Part shown: positions 42,903-52,366 of the stretch, in pieces | Layout of the letters: every line of letters starts with the position of its first letter | Numbering within the stretch: the first letter of the stretch is position 1 | Assembly (NCBI GenBank): GCA_964437445.1 | Contig: CAYTGR010000004.1 | Coordinates: 77,805 to 141,804 of the forward strand | Reading direction: 5' to 3' | Source of the DNA: CAYTGR01 sp964437445 | GTDB taxonomy: Bacteria > Chloroflexota > Anaerolineae > B4-G1 > SLSP01 | Length of the DNA: 64,000 bases | Position numbers and translations under genes: made by a program | Notes under the pieces: model-generated | The model's database searches: none | What the model saw: the letters and a program-made list of their open reading frames with translations, nothing else | What the model was told of the DNA's origin: nothing

Positions 42903-45900
42903 ATGAGTGCATTCCAAAATAAATCTTCGATCAAACAACTTCCCTGGCTTTTCCCCTTGCTCCTGCTTTTGATCTTAGCCGTAGCGGGTGGGGTACGCAC
43001 GCTGAATCTCAACTGGGATCAGGGTACGCATTTGCATCCCGACGAACGCTATCTCACGATGGTCGTCTCGGCTCTGGAACTGCCCGACCACAGCAGTCAA
43101 TACTGGGACACGGCCACCTCACCGCTGAATCCGACCAACCGCAATTATGCTCACTACGTTTATGGCACCCTGCCGTTGTTTGCCACCAGGGTAGTGGGCG
43201 GTTGGCTGGACCATGCTTGCGGCGACAATCCATCGCCGGTTGCTCAAGCGGCACGGCTGGTCTTGCTGGGGGCGACTACCCCTTGTTGGACCGGGACTTA
43301 TAGCGGCTACAACGGCGCACATCTGGTAGGACGGATGCTCTCCACGCTGGCTGACCTGGCTGCCTTACTGGCGCTGGCCTTGCTGGCCCGCCGGCTGTAC
43401 GGCGAACGGGTCGCACTACTGGCCGCGGTGCTCTACGCCTTTGCCGTGCTCCCTATCCAACACGCGCATTTCTTTGTCGTGGATAGCTTCGCCAGCGTTT
43501 TTGTAGTTTGGACACTCTTTCTGGCCGTGCGCTCCGTCCAGACCGGTCAACGCTGGTCGCTCACGCTCGCGGGATTGACCGCCGGACTGGCGGTAGCCTG
43601 CAAGATCAGCACCTGGCCGCTGGTCGGCATGGTAGCCTTAGCCGCTGTGTTAATCCCCACCAAAACCGAAACGGGCGAGCAGCGTATCGCTTTCCAGGTC
43701 TCGTGGACCGGTTTGTTGGCCTTGATCGTCGCCGGCCTGCTGGCCTTTGTAGCTTTCCGCACGGCACAACCCTATGCTTTCACCGGTCCTGCTTTCTGGA
43801 ACATTCGCATTGATCCGGCCTGGTGGGCGGATATGCGCTACATTCGCAACCTGGTCAGCGGCAGTGTGGATGTTCCTTATGGTCATCAATGGACCAACCG
43901 CGTGCCGATTGTTTTCCCCTGGATCAACATGGTTTTCTGGGGGCTGGGATTGCCATTGGGACTGACCGCCTGGGCCGGTTGGGCTACCATGGGGTGGCAA
44001 ACCTTCCGCCGCCAGCAGTGGCAACATCTCATTCCCTGGCTGTGGGGAACACTTTTCTTCCTCTACCAGGCGACTCAATGGGTCAAATCCATGCGTTACC
44101 TGCTGCCGGTCTATGCAGTCTTTGTCCTGTTTGCCGCCTGGGTGCTTGAACGAGGGGTTGCATGGGCCACAGAACAACACCAGGTAGCCGGGAAGTGGAC
44201 CCGTTTCATCCGGCCGCTGCGGGTCACACTCCAGGGGCTACCCTGGGTGGTGTTGGGGGGCACGGTGCTCTGGGCCGTGGCCTTCCTGCAAATCTACCTG
44301 CGCCCCTTCAGCCGCGTGGAGGCCTCTCGCTGGATCTTCAACGAGGTTCCCACAGCAGCTACGTTGACTTTGGACGATGGCTCTTCTATCCAGGTCCCCA
44401 TTCAGCCAGGGATCACGATAGACAAGGCTACACCGCTCGCCGTGTCATTTGCCATAGAGACGGATGGTCACATCACCGGACTGACGCTGAATAAGGTGCT
44501 CAGCCTCGGTACGGCCGGGACACGCCGTTTGCAGGCGACCCTGGCCAGAGATCCGGGCGGATCCTCACCGCTGGTACAAAACGAAATCACGGCCCCCCTG
44601 CTGGCTGAAGGCATCCAGGCGGTCACGGTGCCGTTACCCGCAACGACCATCAAAACCGGCGAAGTCCTTTTTCTCATCCTGCGGGTGCAGGAAGGCGATC
44701 CCATCACGCTTCAGACCAGCGTCATCGGGGCCGAGCAATGGGACGATCCACTGCCTATCAGCATAGATGGTAAAGCGCCGTTCTATAACTGGTATCGCGG
44801 GTTGACCTCCACTTCCGACGGACTGATGGCCGTCTACGACGAGGACACCGAGGACAAACGTATCCGGTTACTCTCCTGGCTGGACGAAATAGATTACATC
44901 ATCATCACCAGCAACCGGGCTTACGCTTCTATTCCCCGCTTATCCATGCGCTATCCCCTGACCATTGCCTATTACCAGGCGTTGTTTGACGGCAGTTTGG
45001 GATTTGAGTTGATCGGCGATTTTGCCTCGTTCCCGGCCTTAGGTCCATGCCAGTTCCCGGACCAGGAGGCTCCTTTCACCATCCCCCAGGCCCGTTACAG
45101 TACCGCCAGGTCCTGCTCTATCCCCTATCCGGCGGCCGAGGAGGCGTTCAGCGTTTACGATCATCCACGGGTGTTGGTTTTTGCCAAAACCGCGGCCTAC
45201 TCGCGGGCGCAGGCCGAGGCCGTGTTGCCGGTTTCTCTGCTGGCGGACGTGCATTGGATGACGCCTCTACAGGCCAGCCGCCGCAGTACCACCCCCTCGT
45301 TACTGCTCTCTACGGAGATGCGCGCCGATCAGGAAGCCGGCGGTACCTGGTCACAGCTCTTCCGGCGGGATGCGCTCCAGAATCGCTCTCAGATCGTCGC
45401 AGTGCTGCTCTGGTGGGGAATGCTGACTCTGTTGGGCTGGCTGGCTTTCCCCTGGCTTTACCTGGCACTGCCGGCGTTGCGCGACCGCGGTTATGCGCTG
45501 GCACGAGCCGCGGGATTGCTGATGTGGGCCTATCCCGCCTGGCTGCTCTCCGCCCTGAAGTGGGTGCCGCATACCCGTTTGCTCCTATGGGCCGTTTTCC
45601 TGGCCTGGGTGCTGGCCACAGCAGCGCTTGTCCGCCCCCGCCGGGTAGAGCTCGCCACCTTTATCCGGACCCACTGGCGCGAGCTGGCCTGGGTTGAAGG
45701 GCTGGCCGTGCTGCTTTACGGGGCCTGGGTCCTCGTCCGTTACTTGAACCCTGACCTCTGGCATCCGGTGGTGGGCGGCGAGAAGCCGATGGATTTTGCT
45801 TACCTGAACGCGGTCATCAAATCTACCTGGTTCCCGCCCTACGATCCCTGGTTCGCCGGCGGCCAGATGAATTATTACTACTTCGGCTTTGTGATGATCG

Positions 45901-47891
45901 GTTCGCTGATTAAAGCGTTAGGGATCATTCCCAGCATCGCCTACAATCTGGCGGTACCATCACTGTTTGCACTGACCGGCATCGGGGCTTACACGCTGGC
46001 CTCCAACCTGGCCGGAGGCGACGCAGCGCGGGGGCGGCGGGCCGGCATCTGCGGGCTGTTGTTGACGCTGCTGCTGGGTAACCTGGGTGAGATGCGACTG
46101 ATTTTCACCGGGCTGGCTGAGGTCGGGGGGATCTCTTTCCCCAGCCTGATTCCCGGCTACCCGGAAACGATCTCCGCGCTGGCCGGCTTTTGGAAGGTGT
46201 TGGTAGAAGGTGTACCGCTGGTCTTCCGCCCCGAGTGGTGGTACTGGAATGCGACGCGGATGGTGCCGCTCAAGGATATTTACGATCCCGGCGTCATCAA
46301 TGAGTTCCCCCTCTTTACTTTTCTCTACTCCGATCTGCACGCCCACATGATGGCATTTCCGCTGACGCAGGTGGCGCTGGGCATCGCCCTGCAATGGGGT
46401 ATGGCTGGCATTGGCCACCCGGCTGGTGAAACCGGAGACAACGGGGCAGCCGTGCCGCGTTTTTTGCGCCGGGTAGCAGACTGGCTACCCCGTCCCTGGA
46501 TCACACTGCTGCTGGCCGGCCTGGTCGCCGGGGCGTTGCGGGCTACCAACACCTGGGATTATCCCACCTATTTGGGGTTGATGGGGTTAGCGCCGCTGCT
46601 GGCCCTGCTCAACGGCAAGCGGCCAGAGGACTCCTCAGGAGAGGCTGGCGAGGAAAATAAGCGACCGCGCGGGTCCCTTTATCGCGTGCTTTTGGTCCCG
46701 GTCCTCGTTTTTATCCTGGCCGAGCTCCTGTTCCGGCCCTACACGACCCATTACGCCATCGCTTACACTCAGTTCGGCCCGTGGACCGGGCTGAAGACCC
46801 CGCTTGGCATCTATTTACTGATGCACGGGCAATTCATTTTCCCGCTGGTACTGCTGGCCGGGGCGGCCATGTGGCGCTTGTTCCGCCGCTTCCGGGGAGT
46901 ACAGGATAGGGATATGCTGGTCGGGCTGGCAATAGTGATCAGCGGCCTGCTGGCGTTGCTGGGCGTGCTATTGACACTGGAGGTCCACATTGCCTGGGTT
47001 GCGGTGCCGCTGGGGGTGGCCGCAGCGTTGCTGGTGCTGGACGAGGGGACCTCGCCTCAGCGCCGGCTGCTCTGGCTGTGGGTCGGGACCGCTCTGACAT
47101 TGAGCCTGGTGGTGGAGGTCATTGTCCTGGAGGGCGATGTCGGGCGGATGAATACCGTCTTCAAGTTCTACCTGCAGGTCTGGATGCTGCTGGCGCTGGC
47201 GGCCGCGGTGGCGTTGGAACGCATTCTGAGCTACATTCCCCCTGCTGTGCGCGCGACAGCGCCGGCGTTGGAACGCTGGTACCAACGTTATGCCTACAAC
47301 CTGGCCGATCTGACGTTAGGAATGCTCTCGGTCATCCTTTTCTCGGCTGCCCTCTATCCGCTGTTCGCTATCCCTGCCCGGGTGCGCGACCGCTGGAACC
47401 AGGCGGCCCCGCACACGTTGGACGGCATGGCCTACCTGCTCTATGCGACCCAATACGAACATGAAGGGACTGTGCCATTGGCGGCCGATTACCGCGTCAT
47501 TCAATGGCTGCAAGATAACGTCGTCGGCTCCCCTACGATTATAGAGGCGCAAGCCGAGCGGGAGTACCTGTGGGGGAACCGCATCAGCATCTACACTGGC
47601 CTGCCGGCCGTTGCCGGCTGGCGCTGGCATCAGGTCCAGCAGCGGATGGTGATGCCCGGCGGCACGGTAGAACTACGCCAATCTGATATAACCGAATTTT
47701 ACAATACCACAGACCCGGCCCAGGCTCTGGCGATCCTGCGCCGCTATGATGTGCGCTACGTGATCCTGACCCCCTACGAGCGCGCTTACATGAACCCCGA
47801 AGGCGCGACCAAGTTCCCCACCATGGTAGCCAACGGCTGGCTGGAGGTAGCTTATCAGGACGCAGATTCGGCCATCTATCGCGTCAAGTAA
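42903..47891 (+). CDS. Giant GT-C-type membrane protein: PMT-like half fused to DUF2298 half
   Basis: The 1662-residue polytopic protein has two halves. The first (about 1-500) begins with a transmembrane helix, then HPDERYLTMV at about residue 44, the Asp-Glu motif of the first luminal loop in ArnT/PMT-like glycosyltransferases. A beta-rich soluble segment (about 470-640) follows. The second (about 930-1660) has YLNPDLWHPVVGGEKPMDFAYLNAV and DPWFAGGQMNYYYFGFV, typical of the DUF2298 (Chlor_Arch_YYY) family. Sugar transfer from a lipid carrier to a cell-surface acceptor is the family-based guess. ATG 42903 is chosen because the frame's earlier GTG 42792 lies in the inverted repeat and overlaps GH57; no clear SD is seen at either. 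Confidence 0.85.
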   Translation: MSAFQNKSSIKQLPWLFPLLLLLILAVAGGVRTLNLNWDQGTHLHPDERYLTMVVSALELPDHSSQYWDTATSPLNPTNRNYAHYVYGTLPLFATRVVGGWLDHACGDNPSPVAQAARLVLLGATTPCWTGTYSGYNGAHLVGRMLSTLADLAALLALALLARRLYGERVALLAAVLYAFAVLPIQHAHFFVVDSFASVFVVWTLFLAVRSVQTGQRWSLTLAGLTAGLAVACKISTWPLVGMVALAAVLIPTKTETGEQRIAFQVSWTGLLALIVAGLLAFVAFRTAQPYAFTGPAFWNIRIDPAWWADMRYIRNLVSGSVDVPYGHQWTNRVPIVFPWINMVFWGLGLPLGLTAWAGWATMGWQTFRRQQWQHLIPWLWGTLFFLYQATQWVKSMRYLLPVYAVFVLFAAWVLERGVAWATEQHQVAGKWTRFIRPLRVTLQGLPWVVLGGTVLWAVAFLQIYLRPFSRVEASRWIFNEVPTAATLTLDDGSSIQVPIQPGITIDKATPLAVSFAIETDGHITGLTLNKVLSLGTAGTRRLQATLARDPGGSSPLVQNEITAPLLAEGIQAVTVPLPATTIKTGEVLFLILRVQEGDPITLQTSVIGAEQWDDPLPISIDGKAPFYNWYRGLTSTSDGLMAVYDEDTEDKRIRLLSWLDEIDYIIITSNRAYASIPRLSMRYPLTIAYYQALFDGSLGFELIGDFASFPALGPCQFPDQEAPFTIPQARYSTARSCSIPYPAAEEAFSVYDHPRVLVFAKTAAYSRAQAEAVLPVSLLADVHWMTPLQASRRSTTPSLLLSTEMRADQEAGGTWSQLFRRDALQNRSQIVAVLLWWGMLTLLGWLAFPWLYLALPALRDRGYALARAAGLLMWAYPAWLLSALKWVPHTRLLLWAVFLAWVLATAALVRPRRVELATFIRTHWRELAWVEGLAVLLYGAWVLVRYLNPDLWHPVVGGEKPMDFAYLNAVIKSTWFPPYDPWFAGGQMNYYYFGFVMIGSLIKALGIIPSIAYNLAVPSLFALTGIGAYTLASNLAGGDAARGRRAGICGLLLTLLLGNLGEMRLIFTGLAEVGGISFPSLIPGYPETISALAGFWKVLVEGVPLVFRPEWWYWNATRMVPLKDIYDPGVINEFPLFTFLYSDLHAHMMAFPLTQVALGIALQWGMAGIGHPAGETGDNGAAVPRFLRRVADWLPRPWITLLLAGLVAGALRATNTWDYPTYLGLMGLAPLLALLNGKRPEDSSGEAGEENKRPRGSLYRVLLVPVLVFILAELLFRPYTTHYAIAYTQFGPWTGLKTPLGIYLLMHGQFIFPLVLLAGAAMWRLFRRFRGVQDRDMLVGLAIVISGLLALLGVLLTLEVHIAWVAVPLGVAAALLVLDEGTSPQRRLLWLWVGTALTLSLVVEVIVLEGDVGRMNTVFKFYLQVWMLLALAAAVALERILSYIPPAVRATAPALERWYQRYAYNLADLTLGMLSVILFSAALYPLFAIPARVRDRWNQAAPHTLDGMAYLLYATQYEHEGTVPLAADYRVIQWLQDNVVGSPTIIEAQAEREYLWGNRISIYTGLPAVAGWRWHQVQQRMVMPGGTVELRQSDITEFYNTTDPAQALAILRRYDVRYVILTPYERAYMNPEGATKFPTMVANGWLEVAYQDADSAIYRVK

Positions 47892-47897
47892 AGGATG

Positions 47898-47974
47898 GTG
47901 ACGCCTTCAGGCGTTCTCGGTTGCAACCCGTTGCAACCCAATGAAGAAACGCCTGAAGGCGTCACTACTTTTTT
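47898..47974. terminator. Bidirectional terminator built from two inverted REP-like units
   Basis: GTGACGCCTTCAGGCGTT (47898-47915) and its perfect 18-bp reverse complement (47948-47965) are followed by a T-run. Each arm is itself a small palindrome (ACGCCT, 2 nt, AGGCGT). It lies between convergent genes, with internal GTTGCAACCC repeated in the loop. Confidence 0.8.
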
Positions 47975-47995
47975 GCTTCGCTTCCCCCTTCTCAC

Positions 47996-49933
47996 TCACT
48001 TCGTCGCCGTTGGCGTAACACAGCAGAGAGTGGGAGGGGGTGAAGTAGCGGTAGGGGTTGGTATCGTACTGGTTTGTTTTAACACCACCGCTGCCGGCCC
48101 GGTCAGCTCACGGTATTCTAATTTCAGGCTCACCCAGGCACTATCGGCCGTCACCGGATATGTCACCGTGAGCGTACGAGTGGTGCCCTGGCGATCCCAT
48201 TCACGGGGATCGGTCATCAGCTGATCGTTGATAGAGAAACGGATACCATCGTCGGTGGTGATCTCAAAACGGTGCTCGCCGCGCACCAGCCGGGTGCCCT
48301 GCACCCACTGCACAGAAAAGCCGTCACTCAGCCAGTCGGCTTTGGGACCGCCGGCGCCCCAGTTAAAATTGATCTCCGGGTCATTGTGGATATAGTCCGG
48401 CAGACCCTGCAGGTCGGGATTAGGGAAATAGGCCCCAATCCAACCCTCCAGTCCCGCTTCATCCAGATAGGTGCCCAATAGCGCTTCACCGTCGTCATCC
48501 ATATAGGCCAGGTAAAGCTCCACTGGATTATTGTCGGCCACCGTCACTTCCTGGCAGGTGAGCCGGGCCGGATGGGGACCGTCCCATTCGTTGACCAGCA
48601 GGTATTCATTGACCCACAACCGCAGGTCATCATCGGCGTAAATACAGAGCCGGTATCGGCCCTTAAATGACCCGTTGAGCTCACGAGTCCACTGCGCTGA
48701 AAAGTGATCAGCCGGAATTCCCGACAGGGGCGCCGGGCTGGTCTTGCCCCAATCAAAGTGCAGTTCCCCAACAATGGGGAAGACAAACGCCCACGGGTCG
48801 CCGCTCAGCCCGCCGCCGGCCAGTTCGGGATCGGGGAAATAGACGCCGTGCCATTCCCCATGATCTACCGGGACCTGTTCAAAGTAGAAGTAGACCAGCG
48901 CCTCCCCCCAATACTCAATGTAATGCACCTCCACCGAGTGCTCTCCGCCGCCTAAGCGACGCCGGACCACCGTGGGCCATTCTTCCCCCACATTGTGAGT
49001 GGCAACCCGCTCGCCGTCTATCCACAACTCCGCCCAGTCATCCGCGGCCAGCACAAAGCGATATTCGCTCTCCGGCAGGATCACCCGCCGGGTCCAGCGC
49101 ACGGCAAACCAATCCCGGTTGACGTCCGCCACCGGCGCGAGCTTGCCCCACTTGAAATCAATCCGCGGATCGTTGGTGATGACCGCCGGCGGTCCGGCAA
49201 AAGTGACGTTGTTGAAGTACTCCGCCCGCCAGTAGGGACACGTGGGGCACCACGGAACCGGTGTGGTGGTGGGCATGGCTGTCGGGATGGGAACATAAGG
49301 GGTGGGCGTTGGGGTCGGTGTCCGGGATGGCATGGGGGTACACACCGGGTCAGAAGTGGCCTTCGGCGTAAGCGGGTTGGGCTGGATAGCAGCAGTCGGG
49401 GATGGCGTGCTCTCCGCGGTACCTGCGCCGCTGATCTTGAGTGTGCCGCGTCCCACCCAGCCCCCAGGGGTGGTGGCTTCCACAGTCAACTCGGGAACTG
49501 CCAGGACTGGTGGCAGGGCAATCTCAAGAGAAAAGCGTCCCATACCGTCGGTGACAGCCGGGTAAGGCCCAAAGTGCACGGCGTTTTCGGTGCTGGCTTC
49601 GTTATAGACTTCCACCTGCACATTCTGCACATTGATGTCAGGTTCCCCCACTAAGCCCTGCAACTGAATGGTTTGGCCGGGGGCCGCCTGAGGGGGATAA
49701 ATCTGCAGCAGCTCTGGTTGTTGCGGCCTGCCAGCGGGCATGATTTCCCCGCCAACACTTTGTCCAAGCGCGGCGCGGGGATGGCCGCTACCGGCCATGC
49801 TGACCAGGGGGAGAATCTGCTGGTAAAGCAGCCAGGCGCCGCCGGTCAAGACACAGAGCAACAGCGCGCCCCATAGGCCAATGGTCAGAGAAAACCAACG
49901 CGACCGGCTCCCCGGCGTGCCGTGATGTGCCAT
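47996..49933 (-). CDS. Membrane-anchored protein with three PA14 domains
   Basis: The 645-residue protein has a short cytoplasmic N-terminus, one transmembrane helix (SLTIGLWGALLLCVLTGGAWLLY) and a beta domain with an Ig-like part (about 75-170). A Pro/Thr-rich linker follows. Three PA14 domains start near residues 228, 355 and 495 (WRAEYFNNVTF, WHGVYFPDPEL, WIGAYFPNPDL), each with a W-FxVxWxR/GxYxFxxxxDDxxxLWxxx core. PA14 domains bind carbohydrates or cell-surface ligands. The ending is a Pro/Thr-rich tail. It may be an adhesin on the outside of the cell; the ligand is unknown. The start has GGGGAGGG close upstream. The preceding 240-bp spacer holds only the hairpin at 50121-50156. Confidence 0.85.
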   Translation of the reverse strand: MAHHGTPGSRSRWFSLTIGLWGALLLCVLTGGAWLLYQQILPLVSMAGSGHPRAALGQSVGGEIMPAGRPQQPELLQIYPPQAAPGQTIQLQGLVGEPDINVQNVQVEVYNEASTENAVHFGPYPAVTDGMGRFSLEIALPPVLAVPELTVEATTPGGWVGRGTLKISGAGTAESTPSPTAAIQPNPLTPKATSDPVCTPMPSRTPTPTPTPYVPIPTAMPTTTPVPWCPTCPYWRAEYFNNVTFAGPPAVITNDPRIDFKWGKLAPVADVNRDWFAVRWTRRVILPESEYRFVLAADDWAELWIDGERVATHNVGEEWPTVVRRRLGGGEHSVEVHYIEYWGEALVYFYFEQVPVDHGEWHGVYFPDPELAGGGLSGDPWAFVFPIVGELHFDWGKTSPAPLSGIPADHFSAQWTRELNGSFKGRYRLCIYADDDLRLWVNEYLLVNEWDGPHPARLTCQEVTVADNNPVELYLAYMDDDGEALLGTYLDEAGLEGWIGAYFPNPDLQGLPDYIHNDPEINFNWGAGGPKADWLSDGFSVQWVQGTRLVRGEHRFEITTDDGIRFSINDQLMTDPREWDRQGTTRTLTVTYPVTADSAWVSLKLEYRELTGPAAVVLKQTSTIPTPTATSPPPTLCCVTPTATK

Positions 49934-50120
49934 AGACCCTCCCCATGTCTTTGGTGCCTGATGAATTTCCCTGGAATGGTTTGAGTAACGTGGCGACTAT
50001 GCAAATAGTTTATCACGGTGGCTGCCAATTGTCTATACGTAAATCTACGCAATTTGGCCCGTAAAACCCCGTAATTTTGTCGAGGGGATTTTTCGTAGGG
50101 TTTTGCGGGATGGGGAGGCT

Positions 50121-50156
50121 GCTGTGCCGGCCGCAAACAAAAGTTTGCGCCACAGC
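50121..50156. repeat. REP-like hairpin
   Basis: CGCAAAC (50132-50138) and GTTTGCG (50143-50149) pair around AAAA, with outer GCTGTG and CACAGC arms. No T-run follows on either strand. It may terminate the methyltransferase operon or be a dispersed palindrome. Confidence 0.5.
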
Positions 50157-50173
50157 CGGTATTCGCTTGAGGG

Positions 50174-50890
50174 CTAACTGGCTATCTTCAGCAGCGCATA
50201 TAACGTGAGCCGGTTCTCATGCCCGTCGGCGTGGAAGAGCGCCGCGATCGTTAGCCCGGCGGCGGCGGCGAGGGCGCGCGTCTCGTCTTCGTCCACCCAA
50301 TGGACGTACCGCCGCCCTTGGCCTTCCCGCCGCCAGTCCAGCAGGTAATCGCCCGGCTCCACGTCGGCCGCGGTCAGGCCGAGCTCGGCCCAGGGGAGGA
50401 TGCGCCGGCGCAGCCGTTCCACCTCCAGGAATTGCCAGTTCGCCAGGACCAGCGTCCCGGCGGGCGCAAGGAGCGCCGCCGCCTGTTGCACGACCCGCCG
50501 GCGGTGCTCCGCGCCGGGAATGTGCTGGAGCACCGCGCGCAGCACAATCCAATCGTAAGGCCCGCCGGCCTGAGCCGGCCAGCCGGGGTCCAGAAGATCC
50601 GCGACGATGAAACGAGCCACCCGCCCGGCCTCCGCCGCGCGCGCCGCCGCGACCGCAAGCAGCTCGCGCGAGAAATCCAGCCCGACGTAGGCACAGCCGG
50701 CCGGCAGCCGGTGCAACACCCGGCCCTGCCCGCACCCCAGGTCCAGCACGTGATTGCCCGGCATCACCTCCGCCAGGACCCGTTCTAGCCCTGGCTCGCT
50801 CGGCCCGCGCGATTCGGCAAACGCGACGGCAAAGGCGTCGTAGAAGTCACGGTTGAGTTGGTTGAGCAGCTGTATCGTTTTGTTCTGCAT
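50174..50890 (-). CDS. Class I SAM-dependent methyltransferase
   Basis: The 238-residue product contains VLDLGCGQGRVL as motif I, DFSRELLAVAA as motif II and GTLVLANW later, which is the fold of class I methyltransferases. The acceptor is unknown. ATG 50890 begins MQNKTIQLLN; the longer open frame extends to 51196 but lies inside the lipase gene and has no domain. The gene overlaps the upstream lipase gene by 44 bp and is the last of the four-gene minus-strand block. Confidence 0.85.
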   Translation of the reverse strand: MQNKTIQLLNQLNRDFYDAFAVAFAESRGPSEPGLERVLAEVMPGNHVLDLGCGQGRVLHRLPAGCAYVGLDFSRELLAVAAARAAEAGRVARFIVADLLDPGWPAQAGGPYDWIVLRAVLQHIPGAEHRRRVVQQAAALLAPAGTLVLANWQFLEVERLRRRILPWAELGLTAADVEPGDYLLDWRREGQGRRYVHWVDEDETRALAAAAGLTIAALFHADGHENRLTLYALLKIAS

Positions 50891-51608
50891 TCCACCACCG
50901 GGGGATGACCTCTGGCGCGCCATACCAGGCCGCCCCAAAGACCGCATAATGGGAGACCGCTTCCAATGTGATTTGCCGGGCGCCTTGCAGCAGGGCCGAG
51001 GCCACCGGCACCAAACCGTCGCCCCAGATGGCGCCATCACCGAGCATATCCTTGTACAGCAGGTACACCTGACGTTCGCGGCGTGTCCCCTGCAGGTTGC
51101 CCTGAAGCCACCGGCCGGCCACGGTCGTATAGCGCACCTGTGGCGCAAAGTAAGCCCCTGGATAGCGCCGATCAACCCAGCCGGCCAGCCAACCACCGTA
51201 GATGAATTTGCGCCGGTTGTAGTGCGGCGTGCCCAGTGTGATCAGCTCGGCCACGGTCTCCAGCCCGCGATAGCTGCGTCCCAGAAACGGCCGCGGGCTC
51301 AGGTAGAGCCGGGCGAGGAGACCGCCGGCGCTGTGCGCAATCAACGTCACCTTGCCGGTGGCGGAGACTTGCCGGGCCTGCTGCACAGCCCGGTCCACTT
51401 TATCTAACAAACGCCGCCAGCCCGGCGGCGCGATGACCGGCAGCCAATCCAGCGTTTGCGCTTCCACCAGCGAAACCGGCTGCCCGGTTAACCGTTCGAG
51501 CGCCTCCGCCATGTCGCAGTAGAGCATAGCGAAGCTCAGAAAACCGCCCAGGATGACAATCGGCTGGTTGGGTTGATCCGCAGTAACCCCTTTGCCCTGG
51601 CAAGTCAC
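50847..51608 (-). CDS. Lipase-like alpha/beta hydrolase
   Basis: The 253-residue protein has the oxyanion GGFLSF region after IVIL and the nucleophile elbow AHSAGGLLARLYL, a GxSxG relative. The stretch VAELITLGTPHYNRR resembles PGAP1-like lipases. A later GDGLVP carries the likely acid Asp, and LEAVSHYAVFG the likely His. It would cleave an ester, perhaps a lipid; the substrate is inferred from the fold and from the neighbouring PlsY-like gene. It follows that gene by 6 bp and overlaps the methyltransferase start by 44 bp. Confidence 0.8.
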   Translation of the reverse strand: MTCQGKGVTADQPNQPIVILGGFLSFAMLYCDMAEALERLTGQPVSLVEAQTLDWLPVIAPPGWRRLLDKVDRAVQQARQVSATGKVTLIAHSAGGLLARLYLSPRPFLGRSYRGLETVAELITLGTPHYNRRKFIYGGWLAGWVDRRYPGAYFAPQVRYTTVAGRWLQGNLQGTRRERQVYLLYKDMLGDGAIWGDGLVPVASALLQGARQITLEAVSHYAVFGAAWYGAPEVIPRWWNAEQNDTAAQPTQP

Positions 51609-51614
51609 ACGCGC

Positions 51615-52319
51615 TCACTCCTGGATCAGGTGCAGCTTTTGCCCCATCCGCTTGATCATTTTGCCCATGGGGGTAGCCTCCATGGCGTCCGTAAACTCCT
51701 GCGCGGTCCCCTCGCGTTGACGTTTCTGAATTTCACGAATTTCAGGGATCATCGCCAGAGCAAAAAGGACATTCGCCCAAACAAGGTAAGCCAGGCGCGC
51801 CAGGTCGTGAGTATGAAACCAGACCCAGGGGATCAACAACCAGAGCCCCAGTAAGTAGGAAAGAACGATCTTTTTCAGTGCCAGTCCCACGAACATGCCT
51901 GCGATGGCCGTCACGAGCGTGCCGATGAAATCTACCACCAGGAAGCCGCCGTAGATAGCCGAAAGTCCTCGCCCGCCTTGAAACCGATAATAAAGGGGCC
52001 AGTCGTGACCGACGATGCCCAACGCTGCCGTCACAAGAAAATAGGGCTGGCCCGGATAAAGCAGCTTAAAGGCCAACGTCGGCAGGGCCACTTTGAGAAT
52101 ATCCAGCAATGCGGTCAGCATGCCGTATTTCGGTCCCAACTTGATGGAGACCGCGGTGCCACTGACCGCGCTCACGTGCATCTCCTGCCCCGCCGGGCCG
52201 ACGTCCATACCGGTAATTTGCTGTCCTGGTGCGACCAGCCGCACCATGATCCGGGCAAAGGAGAGCGACCCGGCCAGGTAGCCTATGGCCCCGGCTAAAA
52301 GCACAAGGTACCAGTTCAT
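51615..52319 (-). CDS. PlsY-like glycerol-3-phosphate acyltransferase homologue, altered motif 2
   Basis: The 234-residue membrane protein has the PlsY frame: GYLAGSLSFARIMV, a loop, DILKVALPTLAF, then GHDWPLYYRFQGGRGLSA and about six hydrophobic segments. PlsY acylates glycerol 3-phosphate from acyl phosphate at the membrane. The normal second motif, GATN, is missing here; the corresponding loop reads GPAGQEMHVSAVSGTAV. Acceptor choice may therefore differ. A C-terminal cytoplasmic extension of about 50 residues is unusual. ATG 52319 follows three tandem GGAGGG-containing decamers. An upstream in-frame ATG at 52370 overlaps the PEP-synthase-like gene and looks unlikely. Confidence 0.75.
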   Translation of the reverse strand: MNWYLVLLAGAIGYLAGSLSFARIMVRLVAPGQQITGMDVGPAGQEMHVSAVSGTAVSIKLGPKYGMLTALLDILKVALPTLAFKLLYPGQPYFLVTAALGIVGHDWPLYYRFQGGRGLSAIYGGFLVVDFIGTLVTAIAGMFVGLALKKIVLSYLLGLWLLIPWVWFHTHDLARLAYLVWANVLFALAMIPEIREIQKRQREGTAQEFTDAMEATPMGKMIKRMGQKLHLIQE

Positions 52320-52320
52320 T

Positions 52321-52350
52321 GTCCCTCCAGATCCCTCCAGATCCCTCCAG
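52321..52350 (-). repeat. Three tandem decamers, each containing an SD-like GGAGG
   Basis: On the minus strand CTGGAGGGAT occurs twice and CTGGAGGGAC once, directly before the PlsY-like ATG. Each unit has a potential ribosome-binding core; the last is about 5 bp from the start codon. Slippage of the repeat could tune translation. Confidence 0.8.
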
Positions 52351-52366
52351 AAAATAGCACCATTCG

